Shown here piece by piece: positions 16,886-26,452 of a stretch of 64,000 nucleotides of DNA (position 1 is its first letter; each line of letters starts with the position of its first letter). The notes beneath the pieces are model-generated. The model had not been told where the DNA came from. It did not search any database and was given only the letters and a program-made list of their open reading frames with translations. The position numbers and the translations under genes were made by a program. The stretch is from a bacterium (GTDB lineage: Bacteria > Bdellovibrionota_C > UBA2361 > RFPC01): contig RFPC01000004.1 in NCBI GenBank assembly GCA_009926305.1, positions 1 to 64,000 of the forward strand. The letters are read 5' to 3'.

Positions 16886-19800
16886 ATGAGGATGATTCAA
16901 AGAATCTTTCGGTCTCTCGTCGCGCTATCTCTGTTTTTCTCCTTTTCTCTTCTCATTGGAAGTAATCAACTCTTCGCTCAGCCAGAGAGTGAGCAGATGG
17001 TTGCGGTTTCTCAGCCCATTTCATGGGAGGAGGGCACGTGTTTATTTACCCATCAAAAAGAATGGATCGAGGGACTGAGACGCATCTCTCCAGAGCTGAG
17101 CTCCTATACCAATGAGCAGATAACAGATGCGATATTTTCGATTCTTGGAGTAGAGGCAAGATCACAAGATTCGCTGGTCTCAGGCCAAGAGCTTATAGCA
17201 GCTGATTGTGATCGATTTGACTTTTCCTTTGCAGCTGACCTTCTCGATGCGCAGCTCGTCGAGCACTTTGACCTGAATTACGATATTCAACCAGCACAGT
17301 TTAATGATGAGCATCTTTTAAAGTTATGGGGAATGCGCACCAATCCAGGGGCGAACGCCGAGAATGCCTGGGCGGAAAATGGTGATGGAGAAGGAGTTGT
17401 CGTTACTGTCATTGATACTGGGATTGATTATACACACCCAGATCTCGTTGATCGGATGTGGGTAAATCCTGGTGAAATCGCGGGAAATGGTATCGATGAC
17501 GATGGCAATGGGGTGATCGATGATGTTTATGGTGCAAATTATTATGAAAATAACGGCGATCCGAATGAAGCGAATGGCACGACTCATGGCACTCACTGTG
17601 CTGGAACTATAGGAGCTACTGGCAATAATGGAATTGGAGTTTCCGGAGTTGCTCCTCTAGTGAAGTTAATGGCTATCCGATTCCTTGGGCCGTATGGCAG
17701 TACGCTTGGAGCTATTCGCTCTGTGAATTACATGAACAGAATGAAGTCTGTTTACGGCGTGAATATCGTTGCTTCAAGCAACTCCTGGGGTGGTGGTGGT
17801 TACAACAGCACGCTCAAAGATGCCATTGATACCGCTGGTAGTCTTGGGATTGTATTCATAGCAGCTGCTGGAAACGACAATCGAGATAATGATACCTATG
17901 CACAATATCCAGCAAGCTATGCCTCTGACAATATAATAGCCGTTGCCTCTCATACCTCGAGTGGTTCCAGGTCATATTTTTCAAACTATGGCGCAACAAC
18001 AGTCGATATTTCAGCGCCTGGCTCATCGATTTATAGTACATATCCAAACAACTCTTATCGCTATCTGAGTGGAACCTCGATGGCAACGCCTCATGTTTCA
18101 GGGGCAGTAGCAGTTTTACGGGCGGCAAAGCCTGATCTCTCCGTTTCAGAAACTATTGCACTTCTCTACCAACACAGTACAAATTTACCAAACTTCTCGG
18201 GAGGATTAACAAATCCACAGTCGGGACTTGATGTGGCGACAGCCCTATCAAATCTCACCGTGAATCAGCCACCACTTTTAGGCGCCATCTCCAATCAAAG
18301 CTTCTCAGCCTCGGCAGGGGAGGCGACTATTGTGGTCAGTGCATCAGATCCAGATCGGTATGGTGAAGGAGCCCCTGGTGCAGTGAGTAGCTGCGCTGTG
18401 GCAGTGCAGGGAACAACATCTCCTGAGGGCTATGCATTCTTTGAGAGTTTTAGTCCTTTTTGTGCCTCTGCAAATTGTGAAAGAGATGTCTATGGACAAG
18501 ATCAAAAGCGTCTCTACGGAATGCACGGAGAAATATTTGAGCTCTCGGATGATGACACGATTCGACGAGTAGACGGAGGGCTGTCAGTAGAAATTGGTGA
18601 GTTTCCAGGCGCATTCTCCGACCCGAGTATTTTGACGGATCCAGTTGGTCCCGTCGCTCCAGCTTCCGCTGATTTTTCAGCAGAGTGTCTTGTTCGTGAT
18701 GCAAATACTATTGAAATAACCTTCTCATGGAGCCAAATGTTTTGGGGCAGTGCTGCTATTCAGGCATCCGTCACCGATATCGAGGGTCTTGATGCTACGA
18801 GAAGTTTTGAGGTGACCGTCACATCACAGCCTCCTGTCATCTCTGAAATTTCTCATCAGAGTGTTTCTCTGGCAACAGGCGCGACTACGGTTCCATTTCA
18901 GGTAACCGATCCCGATGGAGATGCTGTAACATGCTCAGCTTCTGCTGCACCAGTTGTGACGTCACCACCACATAGTTCGTTCTACTCCACTTATTTGCCT
19001 CGGTGTGTTGCCTCGGATTGTTCTGGTCCCAATGGAACCAAGCTGTTGCTTGGGCAAGCGGGTGAATATCTTTTGGTTTCTTCGAATGATGAAGTGGTTC
19101 GACATGCAAATGAACAACGCACTTCACTCGGAAGTTTTTTAGGTGCGTACAATGATATTACTCTGCTTACCGCGCCCGTGTTCCCTTTAGAAACTGGGGC
19201 TATCACTGCTAGTATTTCTAACATTGGAGAGATCGGAGTTTCGTTTTCTACAGACCGAACCGGAGAGGCGACGGTTACAGTAACGTGTTCGTCACGTGGG
19301 GGAGTGGCAACTGAGAATTTCAATGTGATACTTACCGCGACACCTCCCGTAGTATCTTCACTCCCGAACTCTAAGACGTATCCTGGAGCCCGACTATCGA
19401 TACCCGTTCAGATTGATAACGGAGAAGGAATTACACAGCTCTCGCTTAGAAAAGGAGCAGACCCATCCATGCGAGCCGCTCAGCTGGCAAGTGGTTTGTT
19501 TCTATCGCAATATGAGCCTCAGTATGATGACCTGCTCTATGCGGGCGCAAAATGGGTTCGAGGAGGCGTGAGTTATCTTCGCTTACAACCGTTTATTGAT
19601 AGCTCTGGAGAGCTTCATGCCCTGGTTTATGCCGACCCAGAGCCGATCCTGCTTGCTCTGCTGCCAGGAGAGTACTACGAAGATCCGTGGCGCTTAGTAA
19701 ACGCGTTGCCATCGCCTGTGGTAACCCCGAGTTTTCGGTTGACTGAAAGTACTGTATCCATCGATATTCCAAGCACGTATTCTTTCGGCACCATGGCCTT

Positions 19801-22423
19801 CGATCTGAGTGCACAGAAGGGCAACTATCGCTTGTCACAACGGTTTTATGTGGATGTTTCAAATACTCCGCCCACAGCAGAATTCACCTCAATTCATACT
19901 CTCGGGGGAGCTACTCAAAGCCTCGCGGTTCCACTTACTGTTCGCGATCCAGATGGTCAGCCAGTTCGTATAGCCCTTCAATCAGTGAAAGATATTGCAC
20001 AAGAACTTGCGAAATTGGTGGAGACAAAAAGCCTCATCGCACGGAATTCTGATTATGATGGTCCGGGTTATGCTGTCTGGTCTCAGCGAGAGGCACGTTG
20101 GTATTTTGCGATTCCATCGACAGAGTCTCAAAATGAAGTCTGTGAGCTTCGAGGCGGAAGCAGTGATGGAACGCTCTATGAGATAATGCCATCCTCCTTT
20201 TGTGATGATCAAAATGTACTGCTCGATATTGCATCGTCTTCCGGTAATCCAAATGCGACACTCTCTTCAACGGGACAGGATGCATATTCGATAGAAATTT
20301 CTCCCAATGGCTCACGTATCATGCGTGTGACACTGACTCTCTTTGACGGAGCTTCTTATGCGTTCGCTCATATCTTCGTGATGAATAACAACCGTTCTCC
20401 GCAGATCGTAAAGCCAGATCAAGCGCTTGTCGCTCCAGGGACGGAAGTTGAACAGAGCATCTCAGTGCGTGATCCAGACGGTGATACGCTCTCGTACTCT
20501 CTTTCCGCAAAATCATGTAATCAGAAAGCTTATGAGCTTCAGCGAGAATACGGCCTCAGCTTTCATCGAAACTGCTCGCTTGCTTCTTCTGATTGTGAAC
20601 AGGTGGGCGCCCGAAAGATGTTATATTCGTCGCGGTATTTTCGAGCTGTCTTTCTTTTTCTACGAGATGATATTGTAGAATTAAGCTTCGAGAGTGACGG
20701 GAGCAGTCCATTTGCGGAACTCCCCGTACTCTATTATCACTACATTCCCGCACTCTTGGCTCCGACGGCGACATCATCCTCTGTCCAGTCCTCACTTGTA
20801 GCAAACAGTAGTGATAGCGTAATGATAGCAATTCGCGCCGAATCAAATGCCTGTATCACGCTCTCCGCGAGTGACGGCGACTTGGAGAGTACTGAGAGCT
20901 GGATGATAGCAGTTTCGCAAGCGGTAAATAGTAGTGGCATTGTGATGAGAGATACTGATGGAGATGGGCTCTCAGATCAATACGAGACGAGAAATGGCGG
21001 AGATCCGTTTAATCCACAGATTGTGCAACGTGGGTTTACTGGAACAGCTATTGTGCCTTTCTCTCAAAGAGAGAAATCAGAAGTACTGTTTGTGGCGAAG
21101 AACTCTGGTAATGAGCCTGCCAGTGGTATGTTGACCGTATTTGACTCTTCTGGGAATACGATCAAGGAAATGGATATTTCTTTTGATCCCCAAGCAGAAC
21201 AAAGAACAGTTGTATTTGAAGAACGAGCACAAGGAGATGGCCCATTCCAAGGGTGGTTGAAGTTTGTATCATCCAGTCAAACTCTGCGACCAGAGCTGAT
21301 GCTTATTGGAGATAGTGCAGATAGCGAAGTGAGAATGATTCATTCACGAACTGCTTTTGCTAGTTTGAGCAATGCTCCTCTCTATACTTCGTATTATCGG
21401 CAGCACTTACTCCTAACAGACGGACACCTCTCATCTGTGCCTGCAGTTTGTAACGGCACCTGTAGTGCTCGTTTGCGTCTTGTGAATGTGGGCAGTGTGG
21501 CGGCAGAGGCACAAATCTCGGTCTACGATGAGAATGGGAGACGAGTTCTTGAGCGATATGAAATAGTCGAATCAGGTCAATTGCGAGATATATCGTTGAC
21601 AGAGGAACTTCCTCTTTCATTTAGCGGTAGTATCACGATCGAGACAGAAACGAGAGATGTGATTGCATTTGCTGAAGAGAGTGCCCTGAGTTCTGGTGCT
21701 TTCGTATATATCCAGCAGTTTGCTGCGCTTTTAGGGGATTTGATGAATGGCATTGGAGTGTATGAAGAGATAGGAGAACGAGAGAGTGGAACGATATCTC
21801 TTCTGAATACGAGAGTTCTTCGCTCTCTTTCTGTTACGGTATTCATTGCCGATGAAAATGGGTTTCCTCTGATTCAAGATGAATATGTCTTGGGTGCAAA
21901 AGAACGAAGAGATATTGATCTCCAGAAGCTCTTCCAGGGTGAACATCAAGCTCTCACGGTCACGATCACTACCGATGCACCCCAATCTTTACTGGCATTC
22001 CAACATAGAGCGTTAAGGGATCAATACGGACTTATTACATTCTTCAGTTCAGCGATGGCTGATGGAGCAGATGTCGAGCAGGTACTGGCACACTGGGCTA
22101 CTCTCAAGAAGTTGGCACTCCAGGAGAAAAAGACTGGAGATATCAAAGATGCAAGGATCGAGCTACTGAAGATAAAAAGGATACCCAATAAGAACCGAAA
22201 GAGGAGATTTTTCGTCCGCATTGAAGATTCAGCAGAGCGACCAATTGCTAAAATACCATTCAAAGTATGCTTTACCAAAAAGTCAGGAGGAGAGAGGTGT
22301 AGAAGACGTAGGGTGTTCTCTGATGAGGCAGGAAGAGTGGGATTCAAGCTTCATCCTAGGAAACTAGAGAGTCTTTTCTTGAGAGCAGTAGATGGAGGCC
22401 GGGTAGTTCGCTTTGCGAGATAG
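16886..22423 (+). CDS. Giant secreted subtilisin-like (S8) serine protease with repeated beta domains
   Basis: From the ATG at 16886 (TTGGAG upstream) the product is 1845 residues. It starts with a signal peptide (FRSLVALSLFFSFSLLIG, cleavage near LFAQ). The S8 catalytic triad is intact: Asp177 in VIDTGIDYTHPD, His234 in THGTHCAGT, Ser398 in LSGTSMATPHVSG; the AAAGND oxyanion region is also present. From about 440 to 1350 comes a series of cadherin/Ig-like modules with DPDGD-type motifs. Three of them contain a related two-Cys insert (near 525, 706 and 1230). A thrombospondin-3-like DTDGDGLSDQYE lies near 1355, followed by beta-rich C-terminal domains and a basic end (GGERCRRRR). It probably digests proteins outside the cell or at the surface. 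A longer frame starting at 16757 has no ribosome binding site. No dedicated propeptide or inhibitor gene is next to it. Confidence 0.93.
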   Translation: MRMIQRIFRSLVALSLFFSFSLLIGSNQLFAQPESEQMVAVSQPISWEEGTCLFTHQKEWIEGLRRISPELSSYTNEQITDAIFSILGVEARSQDSLVSGQELIAADCDRFDFSFAADLLDAQLVEHFDLNYDIQPAQFNDEHLLKLWGMRTNPGANAENAWAENGDGEGVVVTVIDTGIDYTHPDLVDRMWVNPGEIAGNGIDDDGNGVIDDVYGANYYENNGDPNEANGTTHGTHCAGTIGATGNNGIGVSGVAPLVKLMAIRFLGPYGSTLGAIRSVNYMNRMKSVYGVNIVASSNSWGGGGYNSTLKDAIDTAGSLGIVFIAAAGNDNRDNDTYAQYPASYASDNIIAVASHTSSGSRSYFSNYGATTVDISAPGSSIYSTYPNNSYRYLSGTSMATPHVSGAVAVLRAAKPDLSVSETIALLYQHSTNLPNFSGGLTNPQSGLDVATALSNLTVNQPPLLGAISNQSFSASAGEATIVVSASDPDRYGEGAPGAVSSCAVAVQGTTSPEGYAFFESFSPFCASANCERDVYGQDQKRLYGMHGEIFELSDDDTIRRVDGGLSVEIGEFPGAFSDPSILTDPVGPVAPASADFSAECLVRDANTIEITFSWSQMFWGSAAIQASVTDIEGLDATRSFEVTVTSQPPVISEISHQSVSLATGATTVPFQVTDPDGDAVTCSASAAPVVTSPPHSSFYSTYLPRCVASDCSGPNGTKLLLGQAGEYLLVSSNDEVVRHANEQRTSLGSFLGAYNDITLLTAPVFPLETGAITASISNIGEIGVSFSTDRTGEATVTVTCSSRGGVATENFNVILTATPPVVSSLPNSKTYPGARLSIPVQIDNGEGITQLSLRKGADPSMRAAQLASGLFLSQYEPQYDDLLYAGAKWVRGGVSYLRLQPFIDSSGELHALVYADPEPILLALLPGEYYEDPWRLVNALPSPVVTPSFRLTESTVSIDIPSTYSFGTMAFDLSAQKGNYRLSQRFYVDVSNTPPTAEFTSIHTLGGATQSLAVPLTVRDPDGQPVRIALQSVKDIAQELAKLVETKSLIARNSDYDGPGYAVWSQREARWYFAIPSTESQNEVCELRGGSSDGTLYEIMPSSFCDDQNVLLDIASSSGNPNATLSSTGQDAYSIEISPNGSRIMRVTLTLFDGASYAFAHIFVMNNNRSPQIVKPDQALVAPGTEVEQSISVRDPDGDTLSYSLSAKSCNQKAYELQREYGLSFHRNCSLASSDCEQVGARKMLYSSRYFRAVFLFLRDDIVELSFESDGSSPFAELPVLYYHYIPALLAPTATSSSVQSSLVANSSDSVMIAIRAESNACITLSASDGDLESTESWMIAVSQAVNSSGIVMRDTDGDGLSDQYETRNGGDPFNPQIVQRGFTGTAIVPFSQREKSEVLFVAKNSGNEPASGMLTVFDSSGNTIKEMDISFDPQAEQRTVVFEERAQGDGPFQGWLKFVSSSQTLRPELMLIGDSADSEVRMIHSRTAFASLSNAPLYTSYYRQHLLLTDGHLSSVPAVCNGTCSARLRLVNVGSVAAEAQISVYDENGRRVLERYEIVESGQLRDISLTEELPLSFSGSITIETETRDVIAFAEESALSSGAFVYIQQFAALLGDLMNGIGVYEEIGERESGTISLLNTRVLRSLSVTVFIADENGFPLIQDEYVLGAKERRDIDLQKLFQGEHQALTVTITTDAPQSLLAFQHRALRDQYGLITFFSSAMADGADVEQVLAHWATLKKLALQEKKTGDIKDARIELLKIKRIPNKNRKRRFFVRIEDSAERPIAKIPFKVCFTKKSGGERCRRRRVFSDEAGRVGFKLHPRKLESLFLRAVDGGRVVRFAR

Positions 22424-22428
22424 AGGTA

Positions 22429-23229
22429 TCACTCGATATCATAGAGAGCTCTTACCTCTACTCGTACATCAACTGGCCGCGACTCAATCTCTGGAGCGGC
22501 CTGACTTTCAAGAGCCAAGACTCTCTTTGATTGAGAAAAACTGTCGTACATCGGTGCATATTCCTGAGGCACATCGTGTTCACTCATCGAAATCATTTCT
22601 CCAAGTGATACGCCCGCACCGTATGCTATTTTCTTCGCTTTCTCCTGAGCATTTCTAGCCGCGGTCACCAGACACTTTTCACGCTCTTTTTGCATACGTT
22701 CAGGTGAGACACTCAGTCTGAGTCCTGATACCGCATAGACATTTTCTTTTGAAGCAACTCCAATAACTTCCCCAAGTCGATCAATTTCAGCACTTTCAAA
22801 ACGTGTTGTCATTGTTGCTTTAAATCCCTGACATTCCTTTTTGCCGTTGTGATAAGTACACTGCTCCCCAATGTGAAAGTTCTCAGTCTCACTGAAAAAG
22901 TCCTTAAGTCGTAACGCTTTGATCTGCTCTTTTAGTCGCCGGTGATCCTGCACAGTCCGTTCAGATGCTTTGCTTGGCTCGTTGGCTGTAGAAGCAGAGC
23001 TTACTTGAATACTTCCTCTATCTGGTTCAACTTTTGTAAGACATTGACCGCTTACTTCAATGTGTCTGTGTCGCTGAGTATTCAGGTGCCCAGTATTTAA
23101 GGGGGGCTCGGAAAGGACCGTAACTGGGCTAAAGAGAGTGCTCACTGAAATTACGCAACAAGCGAAGATGGTGAGAGCAGGTGTTGTGACATTACTTATT
23201 AACGTCGCAAAGGCAGTTTTTTCTGTCAT
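22429..23229 (-). CDS. SIMPL (DUF541) domain protein, periplasmic
   Basis: The 266-residue protein has a long hydrophobic N-terminal segment (LTIFACCVISVSTLF), a signal peptide or anchor. It then carries the SIMPL domain: IEVSGQCLTKVEPDRGSIQV near 57-76, a helical region with QIKAL, and the late motif AARNAQEKAKKIAYGAGVSLGE (about 188-209) followed by VDVRVEVRALYDIE. SIMPL proteins are widespread periplasmic or membrane-associated proteins of unclear function, sometimes linked to oxidative stress. Two Cys (in CTYHNGKKEC) may form a disulfide. It converges with the subtilase, with five bases between stops. Confidence 0.88.
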   Translation of the reverse strand: MTEKTAFATLISNVTTPALTIFACCVISVSTLFSPVTVLSEPPLNTGHLNTQRHRHIEVSGQCLTKVEPDRGSIQVSSASTANEPSKASERTVQDHRRLKEQIKALRLKDFFSETENFHIGEQCTYHNGKKECQGFKATMTTRFESAEIDRLGEVIGVASKENVYAVSGLRLSVSPERMQKEREKCLVTAARNAQEKAKKIAYGAGVSLGEMISMSEHDVPQEYAPMYDSFSQSKRVLALESQAAPEIESRPVDVRVEVRALYDIE

Positions 23230-23302
23230 TACTTCCCTTTTTTTGAGAAAAGTTCATTTTCTACAGTTGTACGAGGATTCGTCTTAAAGCGAAAGGGAAT
23301 AC

Positions 23303-24181
23303 TCACGCGCTCTCTAGCGCTTTCTTTTCTCGCGAGCCTCGAGCAATGGTAATCCCTGAGATGATTGTGAGCATCGCCCCAAGAACGGTGAGCAGGTCGG
23401 GAAACTCCTGAAAATAGAGAGCTCCAAAGAGAGCGGCAAAGAGAGTTTCTGAATAGAGGAAAGGAGAGACTTCACTGGCAGCGCCGTATTTATATGCAAG
23501 GGTAAACAGGAGCTGAGCGATTGTTCCCACAACTCCTGCTCCAAGGACATAAAAGAGCTCTGCATGATCGAGTTTCGTGAATGAAGAGCCAAAGAATAAT
23601 CCATATCCAACGGTTGCTGTCGCAGTATAAACAAACACGATCATGTAAGAATGCTCTGTCTGTTGTAGTTTTCGTATCACGACTCCTATTAATCCAATTA
23701 CGACAGCTGCACCCAGTGCCGCAAGTCCTCCCAGTGCAAGCACGTTGCCAGTTGGTTTGATAATCAGTGCGATGCCAATAAAGCCAAGGAGACTATAGAG
23801 CAGTAAGTTTCTTGTAGGGCGCTCTTGTAGCCAGAGAGCTGCAAAAATAGCGGTGAACAGTACAGAGGTTTTTATAATAACAGACATATCAACAAGGGGA
23901 ATAACAGAAGTCGAATAGAAAGAAAGCCCCATCGCAATACTTCCAAGGAGGGCGCGCAGGAAGAGCAGTGGAGTGTTCTGGCCCCGGAAAGGGATTCCTT
24001 GGAAGAGCATCAATAGAGACACGGTGAGCGCGGTTACTGCAGAGCGGATACATACAATTTGTGGGACAGGAACGCTTGTAGCAGCGGCCTTTACAAATGC
24101 GACCATCATGGCAAAGCCAAGGCCTGCACCCAACATGCACAGGATGCCAAGGGAGCTTGAATGGCGGGATAACGACCTCAT
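23303..24181 (-). CDS. EamA/RhaT-type drug/metabolite transporter
   Basis: The 292-residue protein has ten hydrophobic segments in two similar halves. The first half is GILCMLGAGLGFAMMVAFVK to about 150; the second is ALGAAVVIGLIGVVIRKLQ to the end. This is the usual 10-TM EamA duplication. Typical motifs include PLVDMSVIIKTSVLFTAIFA and the C-terminal SPFLYSETLFAALFGALYFQ. It probably exports a small metabolite across the inner membrane; the substrate is unknown. It ends in a short polar tail (RGSREKKALESA). No partner gene adjoins it. Confidence 0.9.
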   Translation of the reverse strand: MRSLSRHSSSLGILCMLGAGLGFAMMVAFVKAAATSVPVPQIVCIRSAVTALTVSLLMLFQGIPFRGQNTPLLFLRALLGSIAMGLSFYSTSVIPLVDMSVIIKTSVLFTAIFAALWLQERPTRNLLLYSLLGFIGIALIIKPTGNVLALGGLAALGAAVVIGLIGVVIRKLQQTEHSYMIVFVYTATATVGYGLFFGSSFTKLDHAELFYVLGAGVVGTIAQLLFTLAYKYGAASEVSPFLYSETLFAALFGALYFQEFPDLLTVLGAMLTIISGITIARGSREKKALESA

Positions 24182-24334
24182 AATCCTCTAAAAAGTGAGT
24201 TAAGAGAGCATGTTCTCATCTCCTCGTCAAATTCATGGAAATAACAGCACATGTTACGTAAAAAGTGTCATATCAAAGATAAGACCGGTGGAGTATGCAT
24301 GTTACTCCGCAGTGAGTACACTGGAAGAGTTTGT

Positions 24335-24583
24335 ATGGAGCACCAGAGAAAAAACAAAACGCAGCTTGCTCTCTTGGGTGTTGTTGCTACGTTGGTTATC
24401 TTCATGACACCACTTTCGTTTGCTGAAGCAGCTCCTTCTTGCGCTGTGAATAATCCGATGCCTGAGCTTTCTTCTTTTCAAGATATACTCGATTTCATCA
24501 TTCAGATTTCTCTTTATATGCTGCAAGTAGTAGTGAAGTTCATCTGCGGAGGATTGCAAGTTTTTGGGATCTCCTGTTCATAG
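24335..24583 (+). CDS. Small exported or membrane hypothetical protein, 82 aa
   Basis: The ATG at 24335, with GGAAGAG six bases upstream, gives a protein with a basic N-terminus (MEHQRKNK). A hydrophobic signal-like stretch follows (LALLGVVATLVIFMTPLSF, cleavage near AEAA), and then a second hydrophobic stretch (ISLYMLQVVVKFICGGLQVF). Three Cys lie in the mature part. Family unknown. A longer frame from 24251 is possible but lacks a ribosome binding site. Confidence 0.5.
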   Translation: MEHQRKNKTQLALLGVVATLVIFMTPLSFAEAAPSCAVNNPMPELSSFQDILDFIIQISLYMLQVVVKFICGGLQVFGISCS

Positions 24584-24619
24584 CGTTTCGCTTGAAAAAG
24601 TCTACAGCGAGGAAATCAC

Positions 24620-25105
24620 TTAATTCTCAAGCATGAGGGTAACGGGACCATCATTCACCAGTGAAACTTCCATATCTGCCCCGAATTCCCCTGTTTGCGT
24701 TGGAATGCCTGAGTGTTGAAAGGCCTCTACGAAGGTATGGTAGAGTTTTTCAGCTCTTTCAGGCTCCATTGCTCTAAAGAAATCTGGTCTTCGTCCTTTT
24801 CGGCAATCTCCAAAGAGAGTGAATTGTGAAACGATAAGGATTTCTCCCCCACGAATATCAAGCACTGACCGATCAAACTTGCCTTCTTCATTCGGGAAGA
24901 CCCGCAGTCCGAGAAGCTTGTCTCGCATCGGTATTATCTTGGCATCGGAATCTTCTTTAGAGAAACCGACAAACAGAAGAAGACCTTGTCCTATCGAGCC
25001 GCTCGTATATTTTCTTGATGAAAGAGCTTTTGACTCTTCTCCTTCATGAGATGCAGGAAGGATCTCTACTTTTGCTTGCAATACTCTTTGTAGTAGGACT
25101 CTCAT
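24620..25105 (-). CDS. dtd: D-aminoacyl-tRNA deacylase
   Basis: The 161-residue protein matches Dtd. It begins RVLLQRVLQAKVEI and carries GSIGQGLLLFVGF, the catalytic-pocket motif SQFTLFGDCRKGRRPDF (about 93-109) and the cross-subunit motif NDGPVTLML near the end. The enzyme hydrolyses D-amino acids from tRNA, protecting translation; it acts as a cytoplasmic dimer. Most Dtd proteins are about 145-150 residues. Here a charged stretch between the first two strands (PASHEGEESKALSSRKYT) is longer than usual by about 15 residues. That position is a surface loop in known structures, so activity should be retained. Confidence 0.95.
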   Translation of the reverse strand: MRVLLQRVLQAKVEILPASHEGEESKALSSRKYTSGSIGQGLLLFVGFSKEDSDAKIIPMRDKLLGLRVFPNEEGKFDRSVLDIRGGEILIVSQFTLFGDCRKGRRPDFFRAMEPERAEKLYHTFVEAFQHSGIPTQTGEFGADMEVSLVNDGPVTLMLEN

Positions 25106-25197
25106 AGCGCCTTAGGATAATCAGTCTGGATCTCTGGAAACCCTATAACTGAATCCGCAGTTAGACAAGAATCATTAATCATGATTGATGCAGTGAT

Positions 25198-25524
25198 TTA
25201 CTGATCGATATTCACGCCGAGAAAATCTTGGAGAGCGGTATGTACTTTAGCAGGTGTAAGTGGTTGCCGTATGACAGGACAGCGAAACGCTTCAGGTGTA
25301 GAGCAGTTTCCAACGAGAAGACACCGCTCTTTTTGGGGAGTGGAGAGCGAATCGTAGAACAGGGGCTCGGTCACCACTCGCTCTGCGGATAAGAGTTCTT
25401 GTAGTGAGTGAAGCGTCTCAGTTTGAAATCCAAGCGAATGAAGAAGCTCGCTAAATGCAGCTGAAATATTTCCATCAAGAAAATAGAGGCTGATAGGACC
25501 CTGTTCTGAAAGGGGCTGGCGCAT
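25198..25524 (-). CDS. Receiver-like domain protein, degenerate (108 aa)
   Basis: The ATG at 25524 has AGAAGG six bases upstream, which decides this start. A longer frame back to 25875 would overlap the divergent gene at 25805. The protein resembles a response-regulator receiver: ISLYFLDGN at the start aligns with the beta-1 acidic patch, HSLGFQTETLHSLQELL follows, and VIRQPLTPAKVHTALQDFL at the end matches the beta-5/alpha-5 K-P-x-x-x-x-x-L pattern with the conserved Lys replaced by Gln. A phosphorylatable Asp is not evident. It may therefore be a phosphorylation-independent interaction domain. This is an inference from pattern, not from a firm family match. Confidence 0.5.
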   Translation of the reverse strand: MRQPLSEQGPISLYFLDGNISAAFSELLHSLGFQTETLHSLQELLSAERVVTEPLFYDSLSTPQKERCLLVGNCSTPEAFRCPVIRQPLTPAKVHTALQDFLGVNIDQ

Positions 25525-25804
25525 AGAAAACCTTCTTAAAAGTGACGAGAACCTCTGGCAGTTATTATTTCCTGCTTTCATTAAGATGATGTGTGAGTTG
25601 AAGGGGCTGCGGAAATTTAACCGAGTATTTTCAGGTAGGTACGTTCCCACTTTCGATTGAAATCTGTGACGTAAAGGAGGAATTGGTGAATCCCAATTAT
25701 TTTTGTTTAATCTTTTTAAAAGTGTACTGTATTCCCAGAATGGGGGAGACAACGGCCACCGGCGAGAGAACAAAGATTGAGACACTGCATCAATTAGAGG
25801 GGAC

Positions 25805-26284
25805 ATGTTTGAAAGACTGAAACAGCTTGGAAGAGAGCTTATCGATCCAGTAGGAAGTGAGCGGGAACGCCTCACACCAGATCAGCGTGATGCAGTTTCG
25901 GTTGTTGAAGAATCGATTACGAACAATCCATCCAGTTGGATGTTTGAACTTCAAGACGTGAGTAAGAATCTCCCCAGTTTTTTTGTTCCCTACGGAGCCA
26001 CTCAGAAGAGGCATACCATTCTGCAGCAGGATGGAACTGACTATCAGTTGAGAGAGTTTAGAGCAGTTCCAACGGTTCATAGTGCGTGCACTCCCGCGAT
26101 TCCCATACAGTATAATTCTCTGTACTCTCGTGAGAATGATTCGCAAGGTGATTGGCAGTTAGTGATTGGAGATCCGCACTCCTTTCTCGCTCAAGAGCTG
26201 TTAGACAAGTTGAGATATGCACAAAATTCTGCCCTGGGAGATACGTCTTTTCCCGATGCTTGTCGGGAGAACCGCCCTGAGTGA
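25805..26284 (+). CDS. Hypothetical protein, 159 aa
   Basis: Not recognised. It is soluble, with a charged N-terminus (MFERLKQLGRELIDPVGSER). The middle part PSFFVPYGATQKRHTILQQD suggests a small beta domain, and an Arg-rich segment reads REFRAVPTVHSACTP. It ends with DACRENRPE. There is no signal peptide. It is divergent from the receiver-like gene and lies 168 bases upstream of an exopolysaccharide transferase on the same strand. A role with either neighbour is possible but unsupported. Confidence 0.55.
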   Translation: MFERLKQLGRELIDPVGSERERLTPDQRDAVSVVEESITNNPSSWMFELQDVSKNLPSFFVPYGATQKRHTILQQDGTDYQLREFRAVPTVHSACTPAIPIQYNSLYSRENDSQGDWQLVIGDPHSFLAQELLDKLRYAQNSALGDTSFPDACRENRPE

Positions 26285-26452
26285 GTAGGGGGTATGAGGC
26301 CGGACAGAGTTATGATTGAAGAAGGCGGTAGCTTGAGCGAAGCCGAGCCCTTTGGACGAATCCAACATCTCCGTGGAGATACGAGAAGCATTTGAACAAT
26401 TCGGGCAAAAACTCTATCCTTCATCCGACGATAAAGTACTGAGGTAAGCTGC

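Noticed and set aside
25525-25875. Longer version (225 aa) of the degenerate receiver protein
   Set aside because: It would overlap the start of the divergent gene at 25805, and the added part has no receiver-like sequence; the internal ATG has a good ribosome binding site.
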